Positions 1-6,670 of a stretch of 9,359 nt of DNA are shown here, one piece after another. This DNA is from Candidatus Aminicenantota bacterium (GTDB lineage Bacteria > Acidobacteriota > Aminicenantia > UBA2199), in the NCBI GenBank assembly GCA_024644125.1, contig JAHELQ010000183.1, positions 1 through 9,359 of the forward strand. Reading direction: 5' to 3'. Each line of letters opens with the position of its first letter. The first letter of the stretch is position 1. The notes under the pieces were generated by a model, which was not told where the DNA came from, did not search any database, and worked only from the letters and a program-made list of their open reading frames with translations. The position numbers and the translations under genes are program-made.

Positions 1-121
1 CATCGATGATGGTCTCGCGACGAATCCATCTTCGTTCAGGCGAAGTGGAATTCGTCGGCGCGAAGCGGAATTCGTCGTCGGGAAGCCTGTTGAAGGATGT
101 CTCGATCGAGTATGTTTCGCT
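1..121. repeat. 121-bp direct repeat, left copy
   Basis: Every base from 1 to 121 matches 4672-4792. The copy begins at the window edge, so it may extend further left. Identity stops at 122 (t here, a at 4793). Inside it, 41-60 and 61-80 form a 20-bp tandem pair with two mismatches, centred on ggaattcgtcg. CGACGAAT near position 20 is the inverse of ATTCGTCG near position 50, so the repeat can fold. Short reading frames cross it, but they are low-complexity and match no family I know. It lies just beyond the 3' end of the RiPP operon. Confidence 0.95.
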
Positions 122-178
122 TTGCTTGGGATTCGGGATTTGCCTGTCCCCAATGAGGGCCGAAGATGCAATTATCAT

Positions 179-1471
179 TCAAATCTGGCATAGGTTATAT
201 CTCTTCAATACAAATTCGTAATTGGATATCGATGGACACAAAGCATTATAAGGGCAACGGTTGCATGGCACGACATTTTTTCGCAACTTTCGCCAGCCGC
301 TACCATAATTCAACTCAGTTTCCACAATCGAATAAATATCGGTGGTATTGATATTGCCAATTTTCTGAAGATTCATATTGGAAAAGACAGAGCCATCGCA
401 TGATATGGATAACCTTCTAAAATTATTTGTATTTATTAAAGACCGGGAAAAAATTTCCTTCAATGTAGATTTGGCATCGACTATCGATTCGCGGGTCAAG
501 TAGACATAATTCTCAAAGAAATCAATGTTCGCCCCATTAAATATTGGAATTAAAGAGATATCATTCTCATACAAGGGGAACCGTTCCAAAAAATCGGCGA
601 TGGTCTCTAGATCTCTACCCGTTTCAATTAAACACATGACTTTGACCTTAACCCCATATCCCTTACATTCTTCGATTATTCCACTCAACTCACAAAAATT
701 AAATGGAGAATGTTCAAGAATATTTAAAAGATTTTTCTCGCCAGACAATAATTTCAGTTTAGAGATATTAGATTTTAAATTTAATCCCTGGATATAATAT
801 TCCTTCTGTAATCCACTTTTATCCAATAACCTCACCAATGCTGGGAATTGAGAGTACCGGAAAATATCTCCCCCCAATATTTTTAAATTAGATACATTCC
901 CGGACTTTACTTCATCCATAAGCCTTTTAATAATATCGAGAGATAACTCTTCTCTTTTGCCATTGGAAGAGTGGCAATGATCACATTGGCGAAAAACAAA
1001 TGAGCAAAAGGTACAGCGCTGGTTACACTCATTATTGATATATACCGCCAGGACATCTAAATAGTCTCGAATACTATCTCTTGCAAGAAGGTTTCTTTTC
1101 CCCCGCCCATTTGAAATTAGATCATCGTAACCATATTGGACCCCGGGGATGGGCTTAAAATTAATCGGCTTTGTTTCCCCATAAGATACAGGCATAATAT
1201 CGCCGGAAAAAGAATCCCTAACCTTTCTAATAAATTGGAGAATGCCCGGTGTCAAAGATCCTTCACCTATCTTAATCACGTAAAGATTCCGATCTGAATT
1301 TAATTTTTTTAGCAAACGAATCATTTCTGGATTATTCCGGTAGTCCAATAGAAAGCCATTCAACGTATTATAAAGAATTGCATGGCTGAATTTGACACTT
1401 ACATAAACATATGGATGTAAATATATCCAGAACTCCTTCTGACTTGTGTTTTTTTTCGAATTCATCGCCAT
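179..1471 (-). CDS. radical-SAM-like RiPP partner protein (GG-Bacteroidales 'pseudo-rSAM' type) with intact Cys motif
   Basis: This 430-aa protein resembles the partner protein that accompanies the peptide maturase in GG-Bacteroidales-type RiPP clusters. The N-terminal FWIYLHPYVYVSVK and YNTLNG segments (about residues 14-39) and the C-terminal CPSISNYE...YNLCQI ending are what I recognise of that family. Members are often called pseudo-rSAM because many have lost the cluster-binding cysteines. Here C149-X3-C153-X2-C156 is intact, followed by C163 and C166 and a GGD (200-202) at the place of the usual GGE. The C-terminal cysteines C403, C406, C412 and C428 resemble a reduced SPASM region. It is probably cytoplasmic and modifies the precursor or assists its modification. 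It is last in the operon, 19 nt after the maturase stop. ATG at 1471 or the in-frame ATG at 1465 could be the start; no strong ribosome site separates them. Family assignment is from memory of motifs, not a search. Confidence 0.85.
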   Translation of the reverse strand: MAMNSKKNTSQKEFWIYLHPYVYVSVKFSHAILYNTLNGFLLDYRNNPEMIRLLKKLNSDRNLYVIKIGEGSLTPGILQFIRKVRDSFSGDIMPVSYGETKPINFKPIPGVQYGYDDLISNGRGKRNLLARDSIRDYLDVLAVYINNECNQRCTFCSFVFRQCDHCHSSNGKREELSLDIIKRLMDEVKSGNVSNLKILGGDIFRYSQFPALVRLLDKSGLQKEYYIQGLNLKSNISKLKLLSGEKNLLNILEHSPFNFCELSGIIEECKGYGVKVKVMCLIETGRDLETIADFLERFPLYENDISLIPIFNGANIDFFENYVYLTRESIVDAKSTLKEIFSRSLINTNNFRRLSISCDGSVFSNMNLQKIGNINTTDIYSIVETELNYGSGWRKLRKNVVPCNRCPYNALCPSISNYEFVLKRYNLCQI

Positions 1472-1490
1472 CTCGTCATTGATCTTTATC

Positions 1491-2132
1491 CTACTGAATA
1501 CGTGTTCGCCTTAGAAGCTGAGCGTAAAGATGTGGGTATTTCTCCAGCACAGAAATAAATTTTGACATACATTCCAGGTAAGTATCAAAACCAACAAAAT
1601 TATTGCATTCCGGTTGGTTCCCACTGTTATTCGGCAACAGAAACAAACACTTCTGGCAATATTTACTATTATTGCAGCGATCACATAAATTGCCAAATCC
1701 TTTGTATAGATCATCGTAATGTCGAGCGACTCCATCGAAATCGATGTTGACCTTGCCGTTTTTCACCTTTCCCAGTTCATGGAAGTGAGGTACCTTTTCA
1801 CAAGTCAGTATTTTCCCTCCGGCAGTTAGAAAAACTCTTTTCTGAAAAGGGGAACAGGTTCCTGTCAACACTTTGAGCCTTCCAGAGTACTGATACAACA
1901 ATTGAGCATATCTATGATAGACATATCCGCTATACTTTCTCATGAAGGTCTTGAGAGTATCATTGATCGTAGGCCTGAGTGTTTTTTTCTTATTTTCTTT
2001 ACTATCTTCAGATGTAGATTGACGCCCCAATATTTTTTTGAAATTTGCAGCCTGAGTAGCTTTGACATTTACTTCCACTAAGTCTGAGAATAAGACTTCT
2101 TTTTTAAACTTGTCTCTAAAGAAATCCGCCAC
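1491..2132 (-). CDS. C-terminal (SPASM) half of the radical SAM peptide maturase, in the -1 frame
   Basis: This 213-codon frame carries the auxiliary iron-sulfur region of a radical SAM/SPASM peptide maturase: cysteines at about 93, 111, 150, 153, 159, 162, 176 and 188, including a CDRC...CQKC cluster after a TAGGKILTCEK segment typical of SPASM domains. It has no radical SAM core. The only possible independent start is GTG at 2130-2132, directly after an A9 run with no ribosome site. It is therefore almost certainly the continuation of the frame ending at 2078. Joined at the A-run, the protein is 507 aa, a plausible length for a two-domain maturase. The join needs a -1 ribosomal shift, an extra A by transcript slippage, or correction of a one-base deletion in the sequence. 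Confidence 0.85.
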   Translation of the reverse strand: MADFFRDKFKKEVLFSDLVEVNVKATQAANFKKILGRQSTSEDSKENKKKTLRPTINDTLKTFMRKYSGYVYHRYAQLLYQYSGRLKVLTGTCSPFQKRVFLTAGGKILTCEKVPHFHELGKVKNGKVNIDFDGVARHYDDLYKGFGNLCDRCNNSKYCQKCLFLLPNNSGNQPECNNFVGFDTYLECMSKFISVLEKYPHLYAQLLRRTRIQ

Positions 2133-3013
2133 TTTTTTTTTGAATTTTTACTATGAAGAACCGCCACAAAGCTCACATAATCGTTGTAGTAATCTGGAAA
2201 TTCTTCCTTTAACATCATCACATTGCCCACAATTTTCCCGTATGTACTCTCGCCATTCGGGAACCTTCTAAACGAATTCTGCGTTTCATCTCCATCAAGA
2301 CTTATGGCAATAAAGAACCGATTCTCTACTAAATATTCAATATGTTTGTCCAGTAAAACTGCGTTCGTCGTCATATTAAAAATGAATTGGGTGTAAATGG
2401 ACTTGAATTGGTCGATATATTTAACAATCTCTTTGATAAATTCAAAGTTCAGCAAAGGTTCACCCCCATAAAAAGTGACAGCAGTAGAGGTAACCAACCG
2501 GTTGCTTGATGCAGATTCTTTTAGTTTCATAATATACGCGATGAAACTCTTTGCTGATTCTAAGGGAAGATCCCTTCCTATTCGGTCCTCATATCCCGAG
2601 TACAATTCCCCATAGCCACAGTACTCACATTTCAGATTGCACCGTTCCGTAACTTCAAATGAAATTTGAGGAGTAGCCCGGAGGTTCTCTTTTACAATCT
2701 CCGCATCGATATATAAATCTTTCAGACAGGACTTCTTGATATCCTTCAAATACCCATGAGCTTCCAAAAAAAAAGAATACTCTATATAATATTCCAACTC
2801 TTTCCTGGACGTCTTTTCCCCTTTTATATCGAGGCAACCAAAATTCTCCAGGCCGTTAACCCAAACTCGCAAATCAACTCCCTCTGCCCTCATATCCAGG
2901 ACAATTTTGAGTAAGGGATGAATCAACAGGGTCTGGGGAATGTTGGGACTATATAAATATGCATGTTTTCCTTCGGAAATACACGACATGGCTTGCGTCT
3001 GCAAATCTATCAT
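2078..3013 (-). CDS. N-terminal radical SAM core of the RiPP peptide maturase
   Basis: This frame encodes the catalytic radical SAM half of the maturase expected to act on the precursor at 4293-4493. C125-X3-C129-X2-C132 (in TERCNLKCEYC) would bind the SAM-cleaving [4Fe-4S] cluster, and GGEP at 183-186 is the SAM-contacting motif. The first 110 residues, with HAYLYSPNIPQTLLIHPLL, form an N-terminal region like that of GG-Bacteroidales-type maturases and may recognise the leader peptide. True homology appears to end at about residue 294 (SKKK). The last 17 codons (WRIS...YSQT) are read out of frame before the TAG at 2078-2080, while the SPASM half continues in the -1 frame from 2132. It starts with ATG 24 nt after the propeller stop, with only a weak ribosome site. 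It is either a frameshifted gene or one that relies on recoding. Confidence 0.88.
   Translation of the reverse strand: MIDLQTQAMSCISEGKHAYLYSPNIPQTLLIHPLLKIVLDMRAEGVDLRVWVNGLENFGCLDIKGEKTSRKELEYYIEYSFFLEAHGYLKDIKKSCLKDLYIDAEIVKENLRATPQISFEVTERCNLKCEYCGYGELYSGYEDRIGRDLPLESAKSFIAYIMKLKESASSNRLVTSTAVTFYGGEPLLNFEFIKEIVKYIDQFKSIYTQFIFNMTTNAVLLDKHIEYLVENRFFIAISLDGDETQNSFRRFPNGESTYGKIVGNVMMLKEEFPDYYNDYVSFVAVLHSKNSKKKWRISLETSLKKKSYSQT
2133..2141 (-). other. A9 run with A-AAA-AAG slippery heptamer: frame junction in the maturase
   Basis: On the coding (minus) strand the zero-frame codons are tca aaa aaa aag tgg. The last seven bases of the run plus g read A AAA AAG in the correct phase, the same heptamer used for -1 frameshifting in E. 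coli dnaX. A -1 slip gives S-K-K-K-V-A-D-F-F and enters the SPASM frame directly; one added A in the transcript does the same. A weak 6-bp stem (aagtct/agactt, 2080-2098) lies about 32 nt downstream. No upstream Shine-Dalgarno stimulator is evident. A homopolymer sequencing error or a real one-base deletion gives the same picture. Confidence 0.7.
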
Positions 3014-3037
3014 TTAACAAATGTAACCCACACTACC

Positions 3038-4210
3038 CTAATTTATTTCGAAATTAATCAACACGTTTTCGTCATCATCATTCTTGACAAATCCCCAGAT
3101 ATTACGTCTTGATGAGAAACGAATGTTTTTGGGATTCAGTTTTTTATCAGTCTTTATTAGAACCCGCTGGACAAATAAACCGGACCTTTCAAATACGTCA
3201 AAAGAGACAACAGCTTCATCATGGAAGGGTTGGTAGGGAAAAACCAGGATATTTCCGTCATAATCGCTGATAATCGCTTTGAATGCCGGTTTGAATTCAG
3301 GAAAATCAGTATTGTTCTTGAGGTTTTGATCCGCGCCTTTTCTCACACCTGTGCGACTAAAAAAAAGCAACCGGTCAAAAAATTGTTTCTCATCTTCTGC
3401 TGTAACCTTTACCGGGTTATTCGAATGGGAAAAACGGCTAATTTTATCATGTTCGACATCGTGTACCCAAAATTCGTATTTTTCGGAATAGGAATAGACA
3501 ATTTTTGCCCCGGGCAACACATCCCAACACAATTTTGGTTGAAATGGCATGGGAATCAATCGCGGTTTTGGTTTTGAAATAACCTTTTCTTTCGCTATTT
3601 TTCTCTGGAAAAGAGTCCGAATCGGATTAAGGTCAGCCGAACACAACACCAATGTACACTCGCGGCCAAATATTAAGCGATCTTGATAATATTTCTCGAA
3701 CTCCAATACCAGCATACCATTGTCAAGCAGTTTAATGTCAGTGACATATCTCTTCTCTTTGTAATTGAAGTGTTTTTTGAATAAGCCCTTTTGATTGAAG
3801 ATCGAGAACCTATTGTTTCCCCGTTCATACACATAAATCAAATCGGCGATGTTGGCCAGCATCGATGGATACAATAGATCGCCAGGTCCCCTGCCCTTTT
3901 TCCCAAAAGAAAACTTGAATTTTCCAGATGAATCGACAACTTTGATATTATTCGCATCGTAATCACTTAAATAGATATCTCCAGATACGCTTGTAAAAAA
4001 GTAATCCAACCTTTTTACAGCGACGTTATCAGGAAAATTGTCGATTCCGATTTCAAGAATAGGTTGACATTCGATATACCCTCTTTTATATGCCGTTTGC
4101 AAACAGCTCAGGTCCTCTGATCCGGGAAAAAGAGCGATTATGTTTACTACAAACAGCAAGAACACCCCCCCGAACACCTGTTTTTTGAATCTTTCTAAAT
4201 TAACCCTCAA
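3038..4210 (-). CDS. exported 6-bladed beta-propeller protein of the RiPP operon
   Basis: This 390-aa protein has a basic N-terminus (RVNLERFKK), then a hydrophobic segment at about 12-30 that is a signal peptide or membrane anchor. The rest is beta-propeller-like, with repeated short strands such as GDIYLSDYDANNIKVVD and the hallmark GKKGRGPGD at about 103-111. A conserved-looking DFPEFKP lies in the C-terminal third. NHL-like 6-bladed propellers commonly accompany radical SAM RiPP genes in Bacteroidota-type genomes; their role is not established, so sensor, carrier or immunity function is only a guess. The start is TTG at 4210, chosen because AGGAG (4218-4222) lies 7 nt upstream and no ATG gives a better match. 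It lies 82 nt after the precursor, separated by a stem-loop, and 24 nt before the maturase. It is a paralogue of the protein at 5407-6525. Confidence 0.88.
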   Translation of the reverse strand: MRVNLERFKKQVFGGVFLLFVVNIIALFPGSEDLSCLQTAYKRGYIECQPILEIGIDNFPDNVAVKRLDYFFTSVSGDIYLSDYDANNIKVVDSSGKFKFSFGKKGRGPGDLLYPSMLANIADLIYVYERGNNRFSIFNQKGLFKKHFNYKEKRYVTDIKLLDNGMLVLEFEKYYQDRLIFGRECTLVLCSADLNPIRTLFQRKIAKEKVISKPKPRLIPMPFQPKLCWDVLPGAKIVYSYSEKYEFWVHDVEHDKISRFSHSNNPVKVTAEDEKQFFDRLLFFSRTGVRKGADQNLKNNTDFPEFKPAFKAIISDYDGNILVFPYQPFHDEAVVSFDVFERSGLFVQRVLIKTDKKLNPKNIRFSSRRNIWGFVKNDDDENVLINFEIN

Positions 4211-4217
4211 TTCAGAT

Positions 4218-4222
4218 CTCCT
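4218..4222 (-). promoter_or_regulatory. ribosome binding site deciding the TTG start of the propeller
   Basis: AGGAG on the minus strand is 7 nt before TTG at 4208-4210. It supports this start over later codons and keeps the complete basic and hydrophobic signal segment. Confidence 0.7.
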
Positions 4223-4242
4223 AATGATTATGATAAAAGATT

Positions 4243-4269
4243 GAGCAAAGGATCCCCCGCCCTTTGCCC
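4243..4269 (-). terminator. intercistronic stem-loop, probable leaky terminator or processing site
   Basis: On the minus strand GGGCAAAGG (4269-4261) pairs with CCTTTGCTC (4251-4243): nine pairs with one G-U, and a 9-nt loop. The following bases, aatcttttatc, are only modestly U-rich, so a partial terminator or an mRNA-stabilising hairpin fits better than a full stop. It lies 23 nt after the precursor stop and before the propeller start. In RiPP operons this placement usually raises precursor transcript relative to the enzymes. Confidence 0.6.
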
Positions 4270-4292
4270 TGAAAAATATCCTGATTTCTTAA

Positions 4293-4493
4293 CTAAAAAT
4301 ACAACCCAAAAGTATAAAAGATCGAGTCACAAGGACAGGGGTCTGGATCAGGTTCAAGCCCTCCCATAAGATTCCGCCCAGGAGCCGTTTCCTCACAAGC
4401 GCATTCCACTCCAGCTTTCGAATTGATCATTTTCTCAGGCGGCAATTCGCAACTACGTTTGTTGATAGAAGCTAAATTTATTCGTTTTTTCAA
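4293..4493 (-). CDS. RiPP precursor peptide, radical-SAM-modified type
   Basis: This 66-aa peptide is first in the operon that encodes two radical-SAM-type proteins. The leader is basic and begins KKRINLASINKRSCELPPEKM. It ends at a KAG (26-28) that resembles the GG-type leader end in this class, so the predicted cut is after G28. The core of about 38 residues contains C31-A-C33 and C53-P-C55, a GG at 44-45, an acidic-proline stretch (EPDPDPCPCD) and an aromatic end (FYTFGLYF). C15 is a fifth cysteine, in the leader. The start is TTG at 4493, supported by AGGAG 6 nt upstream. The four core cysteines are the obvious sites for thioether or other radical chemistry, but the modification is not known. 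Assignment rests on context, leader form and composition; I recognise no exact family. Confidence 0.8.
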   Translation of the reverse strand: MKKRINLASINKRSCELPPEKMINSKAGVECACEETAPGRNLMGGLEPDPDPCPCDSIFYTFGLYF

Positions 4494-4499
4494 TAGTGT

Positions 4500-4504
4500 C
4501 TCCT
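4500..4504 (-). promoter_or_regulatory. ribosome binding site deciding the TTG start of the precursor
   Basis: AGGAG on the minus strand lies 6 nt before TTG at 4491-4493. No ATG or GTG sits in frame at a comparable distance, so the precursor most likely begins at TTG. Confidence 0.75.
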
Positions 4505-4523
4505 TTTTTATAATTGAATTAGG

Positions 4524-4552
4524 AATTTAACATAAAGGAAAAAATAAGTCAA
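4524..4552 (-). promoter_or_regulatory. predicted sigma-70 promoter of the RiPP operon
   Basis: The -35 TTGACT (4552-4547) and -10 TAAATT (4529-4524) are separated by exactly 17 bp, with a TGT extension just before the -10. Transcription would begin near 4517, giving an untranslated leader of about 24 nt that holds the AGGAG site. A small perfect hairpin, TTCCC-aaa-GGGAA (4594-4606), lies upstream and may be an unrelated or regulatory structure. Confidence 0.6.
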
Positions 4553-4671
4553 AGCTTCAATTGAAAATTTTCTAGTCATTTTCATGCAGCATCTTCCCAA
4601 AGGGAAACCCGAGAAGACAGGCTAGTATGTTTATGACTGGATGATCCAGACCGGCGTATGGGAATCGGAAA

Positions 4672-4792
4672 CATCGATGATGGTCTCGCGACGAATCCAT
4701 CTTCGTTCAGGCGAAGTGGAATTCGTCGGCGCGAAGCGGAATTCGTCGTCGGGAAGCCTGTTGAAGGATGTCTCGATCGAGTATGTTTCGCT
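4672..4792. repeat. 121-bp direct repeat, right copy
   Basis: This is an exact copy of 1-121 in the same orientation, including the internal 20-bp tandem (4712-4751). It lies upstream of the RiPP operon promoter, so the two copies bracket the whole operon and its control region. Recombination between them would remove 4,671 bp. The sequence right of it (from 4793) does not match the sequence right of the left copy, apart from a 13-base ggattcgggattt at 129-141 and 5034-5046. Confidence 0.95.
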
Positions 4793-5406
4793 ATTGATTC
4801 AGCGTGTGTTGCGTTTTTTTTTGTTGGGATTGATTATGATGGAGGGGATGGGAAGCTTCAGATCTCGTTCGGGGCCAGGAAACCGGCGGAAAAAGAAGCA
4901 TTTGCTCTCGAGTGGATGATCGAGATTGGATCGTTCGAGGAAGTTTCGAACAGGAGGGTTGAATTTGCCTGGACCTCAAGCTTATGTGTGGTATAACCTG
5001 GTGGGTATTTATGAGACTTTGTCGCGCGAAGTTGGATTCGGGATTTTCGAAGAAAGATTCGTCACATCAATCACGGGTAAAATGGCAGGTTGGGTGACCG
5101 ATTTTGCGGGCGATGCCCATTACGCGGTACACTTTTTACAAACCGCGAATCATTTTTGACAATCCGCTACACTCATCAGTAAACCTGCTACACCCGCTGC
5201 GCAAACCGCGATACTTCACCGTGGAACCTCGACTCGATACGCTACGGATCCTGCATTTTTGGTCGCAGACGAGGCGAAGCTCCGGTCGAAGGAGAATTCG
5301 CCGGGAATGGGAACGATGACTGCTTCGGCGGTCTGCTCGGGAATATCGAGCTTCCGAATGCCGCCCGGGCAACATGGGTTCGGAGATCGTCCTCCCGGTA
5401 GTGGGA
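4793..5406. other. 614-bp gene-poor stretch with degenerate remnants
   Basis: I see no intact gene here. Several overlapping short frames exist on both strands without good ribosome sites or known motifs. At 5124-5211 there are short repeated words: gcggtacac (5124), ccgctacac (5164), ctgctacac (5185) and two copies of caaaccgcga (5139 and 5202). These are faintly reminiscent of multiple terminal repeats of IS21-type elements, but the match is weak. The segment after 5250 again contains gaattcg-type words like those in the 121-bp repeat. It sits downstream of the orphan propeller and upstream of the RiPP operon, so it may be decayed mobile or cassette DNA. Confidence 0.5.
4808..4996 (+). pseudogene. 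possible remnant of a recombinase C-terminus
   Basis: One plus-strand frame immediately after the right repeat reads in a protein-like way: FFVGIDYDGGDGKLQISFGA followed by a mixed helical-looking stretch and VEFAW before a stop at 4994-4996. Large serine recombinases often end in a comparable DYDG...G.L.I.F strand pair. The frame has no credible start, since it runs back into the repeat, and no catalytic domain. It is at best a fragment, and the recombinase idea comes from one short motif. It could equally be chance. Confidence 0.2.
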
Positions 5407-6525
5407 TTAGAGTTTTTGCTTCAGGGCCTGTTCTTTATCCAGTATTTTCAAGATGGGTTCGTCGTCTTCGTCAGTCGCATAGAAGTAGAACAGGTTGTTT
5501 TTGATTGCCTTAAGTCTGACGCTATCGGGGAACCGGTGGATTTTTACCAGCCCGGAATCGGGGGATATTATGGCGAAGATCTGTTCGTCGCCATCGTATT
5601 CCGGCGACACTTTATGACTGAAGAGTTCGTTGTCGGGGCCGGCCAATAGGGGACCGCCTGAGATGGTCTTGAATTCTGGAAAGGGGAGGTTTTTTTTCCA
5701 GAAGTCAATGTCGAACCAACCTTCGGCGATTCCTTGCCGGATACGGGGAAATGAAAGCATGCTTTTCTCCCATGCTTCGACGTCTTTTTTGGTGACTGGC
5801 AAACGATCGAAAGGGAGGGGGATTTTTTTGACCGGCGCGCCGTCCAGCGTAAGAACGGAGATGTATTTGTCGTTGTTTTGGCGAACATATATTCTGTCCT
5901 GTAGGATGACCCAGTTCAGGTAGTCCCGGTAGGGAAGATTGGGATGCCCTTTCTGTCTGCGATATGCCGAGACATCCGATTCATGGTGGAAAAGTTCCTT
6001 GATTTTTTTGCCGGTGTGATCAAATTTTATGACAGCTCGGTAGCTGGAGCTTATTTCGAAACTTCTGTGTTTCCGCCACTTGACATTTTCAACTTGCAAA
6101 TAGACGTTGCCCTGGCTGTCGAATTGTAAAACGGAGGCGGCCGGCCATTCGGCGCGGTCCAACTGGCAAGGCCAGATCTTGACGAAGTGTCCATCGATTG
6201 AAGAAAAAATCGATATTCGCTTGTTTCCCTCAAAAAATTCCGAGACATAGAGGAGAGAATCCTTCGGATCGAGGGCCATTCCCCCAAACCGTTTGATATC
6301 CCCGGGTCCCTCCCCTTTCCGCCCGATAAGGAGGAGCTGCTTCCCTTCGGGCGAATATTTGGCGATGTGCTGTTCGTCAATATTGGTATATATATTAAGG
6401 GAATCGTCAATCACCAGACTCCACCCCGGTTTTACATCCCGCAATTCTTCCCCCGGCAGTTGCAGTTGGAATTCGCCGATCAGAATAGCGAGCAATACAA
6501 ATCCAAGTCCGAGACTCCGCTTCAT
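5407..6525 (-). CDS. exported 6-bladed beta-propeller protein, orphan paralogue
   Basis: This 372-aa protein begins with a clear signal peptide (MKRSLGLGFVLLAILIG, no lipobox) and continues as a propeller: blades such as LNIYTNIDEQHIAKYSPEGK, then GRKGEGPGD at about 68-76 and LLYVSEFFEGNKRISIF. LPFPEFKTI near residue 285 matches the DFPEFKP of the protein at 3038-4210, so the two are paralogues, though the rest has diverged widely. The ATG at 6525 has GGAG 8 nt upstream. It is probably periplasmic or surface-exposed. Unlike its paralogue it has no precursor or radical SAM gene beside it: upstream is an unrelated terminator and downstream is decayed sequence. It may be the survivor of an older cassette or a stand-alone member of a large family. 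Its molecular role is unknown. Confidence 0.88.
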   Translation of the reverse strand: MKRSLGLGFVLLAILIGEFQLQLPGEELRDVKPGWSLVIDDSLNIYTNIDEQHIAKYSPEGKQLLLIGRKGEGPGDIKRFGGMALDPKDSLLYVSEFFEGNKRISIFSSIDGHFVKIWPCQLDRAEWPAASVLQFDSQGNVYLQVENVKWRKHRSFEISSSYRAVIKFDHTGKKIKELFHHESDVSAYRRQKGHPNLPYRDYLNWVILQDRIYVRQNNDKYISVLTLDGAPVKKIPLPFDRLPVTKKDVEAWEKSMLSFPRIRQGIAEGWFDIDFWKKNLPFPEFKTISGGPLLAGPDNELFSHKVSPEYDGDEQIFAIISPDSGLVKIHRFPDSVRLKAIKNNLFYFYATDEDDEPILKILDKEQALKQKL

Positions 6526-6644
6526 TCAGACATCTCCTTTTCTCCAGAAGTTTCCGTAGATTCCGTTTTTTTGTAACACATCCCGCCGAAAAATTCAATC
6601 TAGAGAATTGCTCATAAGATCAAGTAGATTCAACTTAATTCTGG

Positions 6645-6663
6645 AAAAAACGGAAAGGTTCCG
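6645..6663 (-). terminator. short intrinsic terminator after the two-gene membrane protein unit
   Basis: On the minus strand CGGAA-cct-TTCCG (6663-6651) is followed directly by six T (6650-6645), 7 nt past the stop at 6671. The stem is only 5 bp, so termination may be partial, but position and U-tract fit. Confidence 0.5.
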
Positions 6664-6670
6664 GTTTATG

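Noticed and set aside
41..80. Tandem 20-bp units as a CRISPR or minisatellite array
   Set aside because: There are only two adjacent units with mismatches and no spacers.
122..178. Possible terminator (ccc aatga ggg) after the RiPP operon
   Set aside because: Only a three-pair stem with no T-run follows the stop at 179.
6..221. 71-aa plus-strand frame across the left repeat, with a partner in the right copy
   Set aside because: It is read from the repeat itself, has no ribosome site, and diverges after the repeat; low-complexity Arg/Ser content suggests chance.
2130..2132. GTG as an independent start for the SPASM half
   Set aside because: It directly follows the A9 run with no Shine-Dalgarno sequence, and the upstream frame supplies the missing core domain.
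3221..3577. 118-codon plus-strand frame opposite the propeller
   Set aside because: It is antisense to a well-supported exported propeller and shows no family motif.
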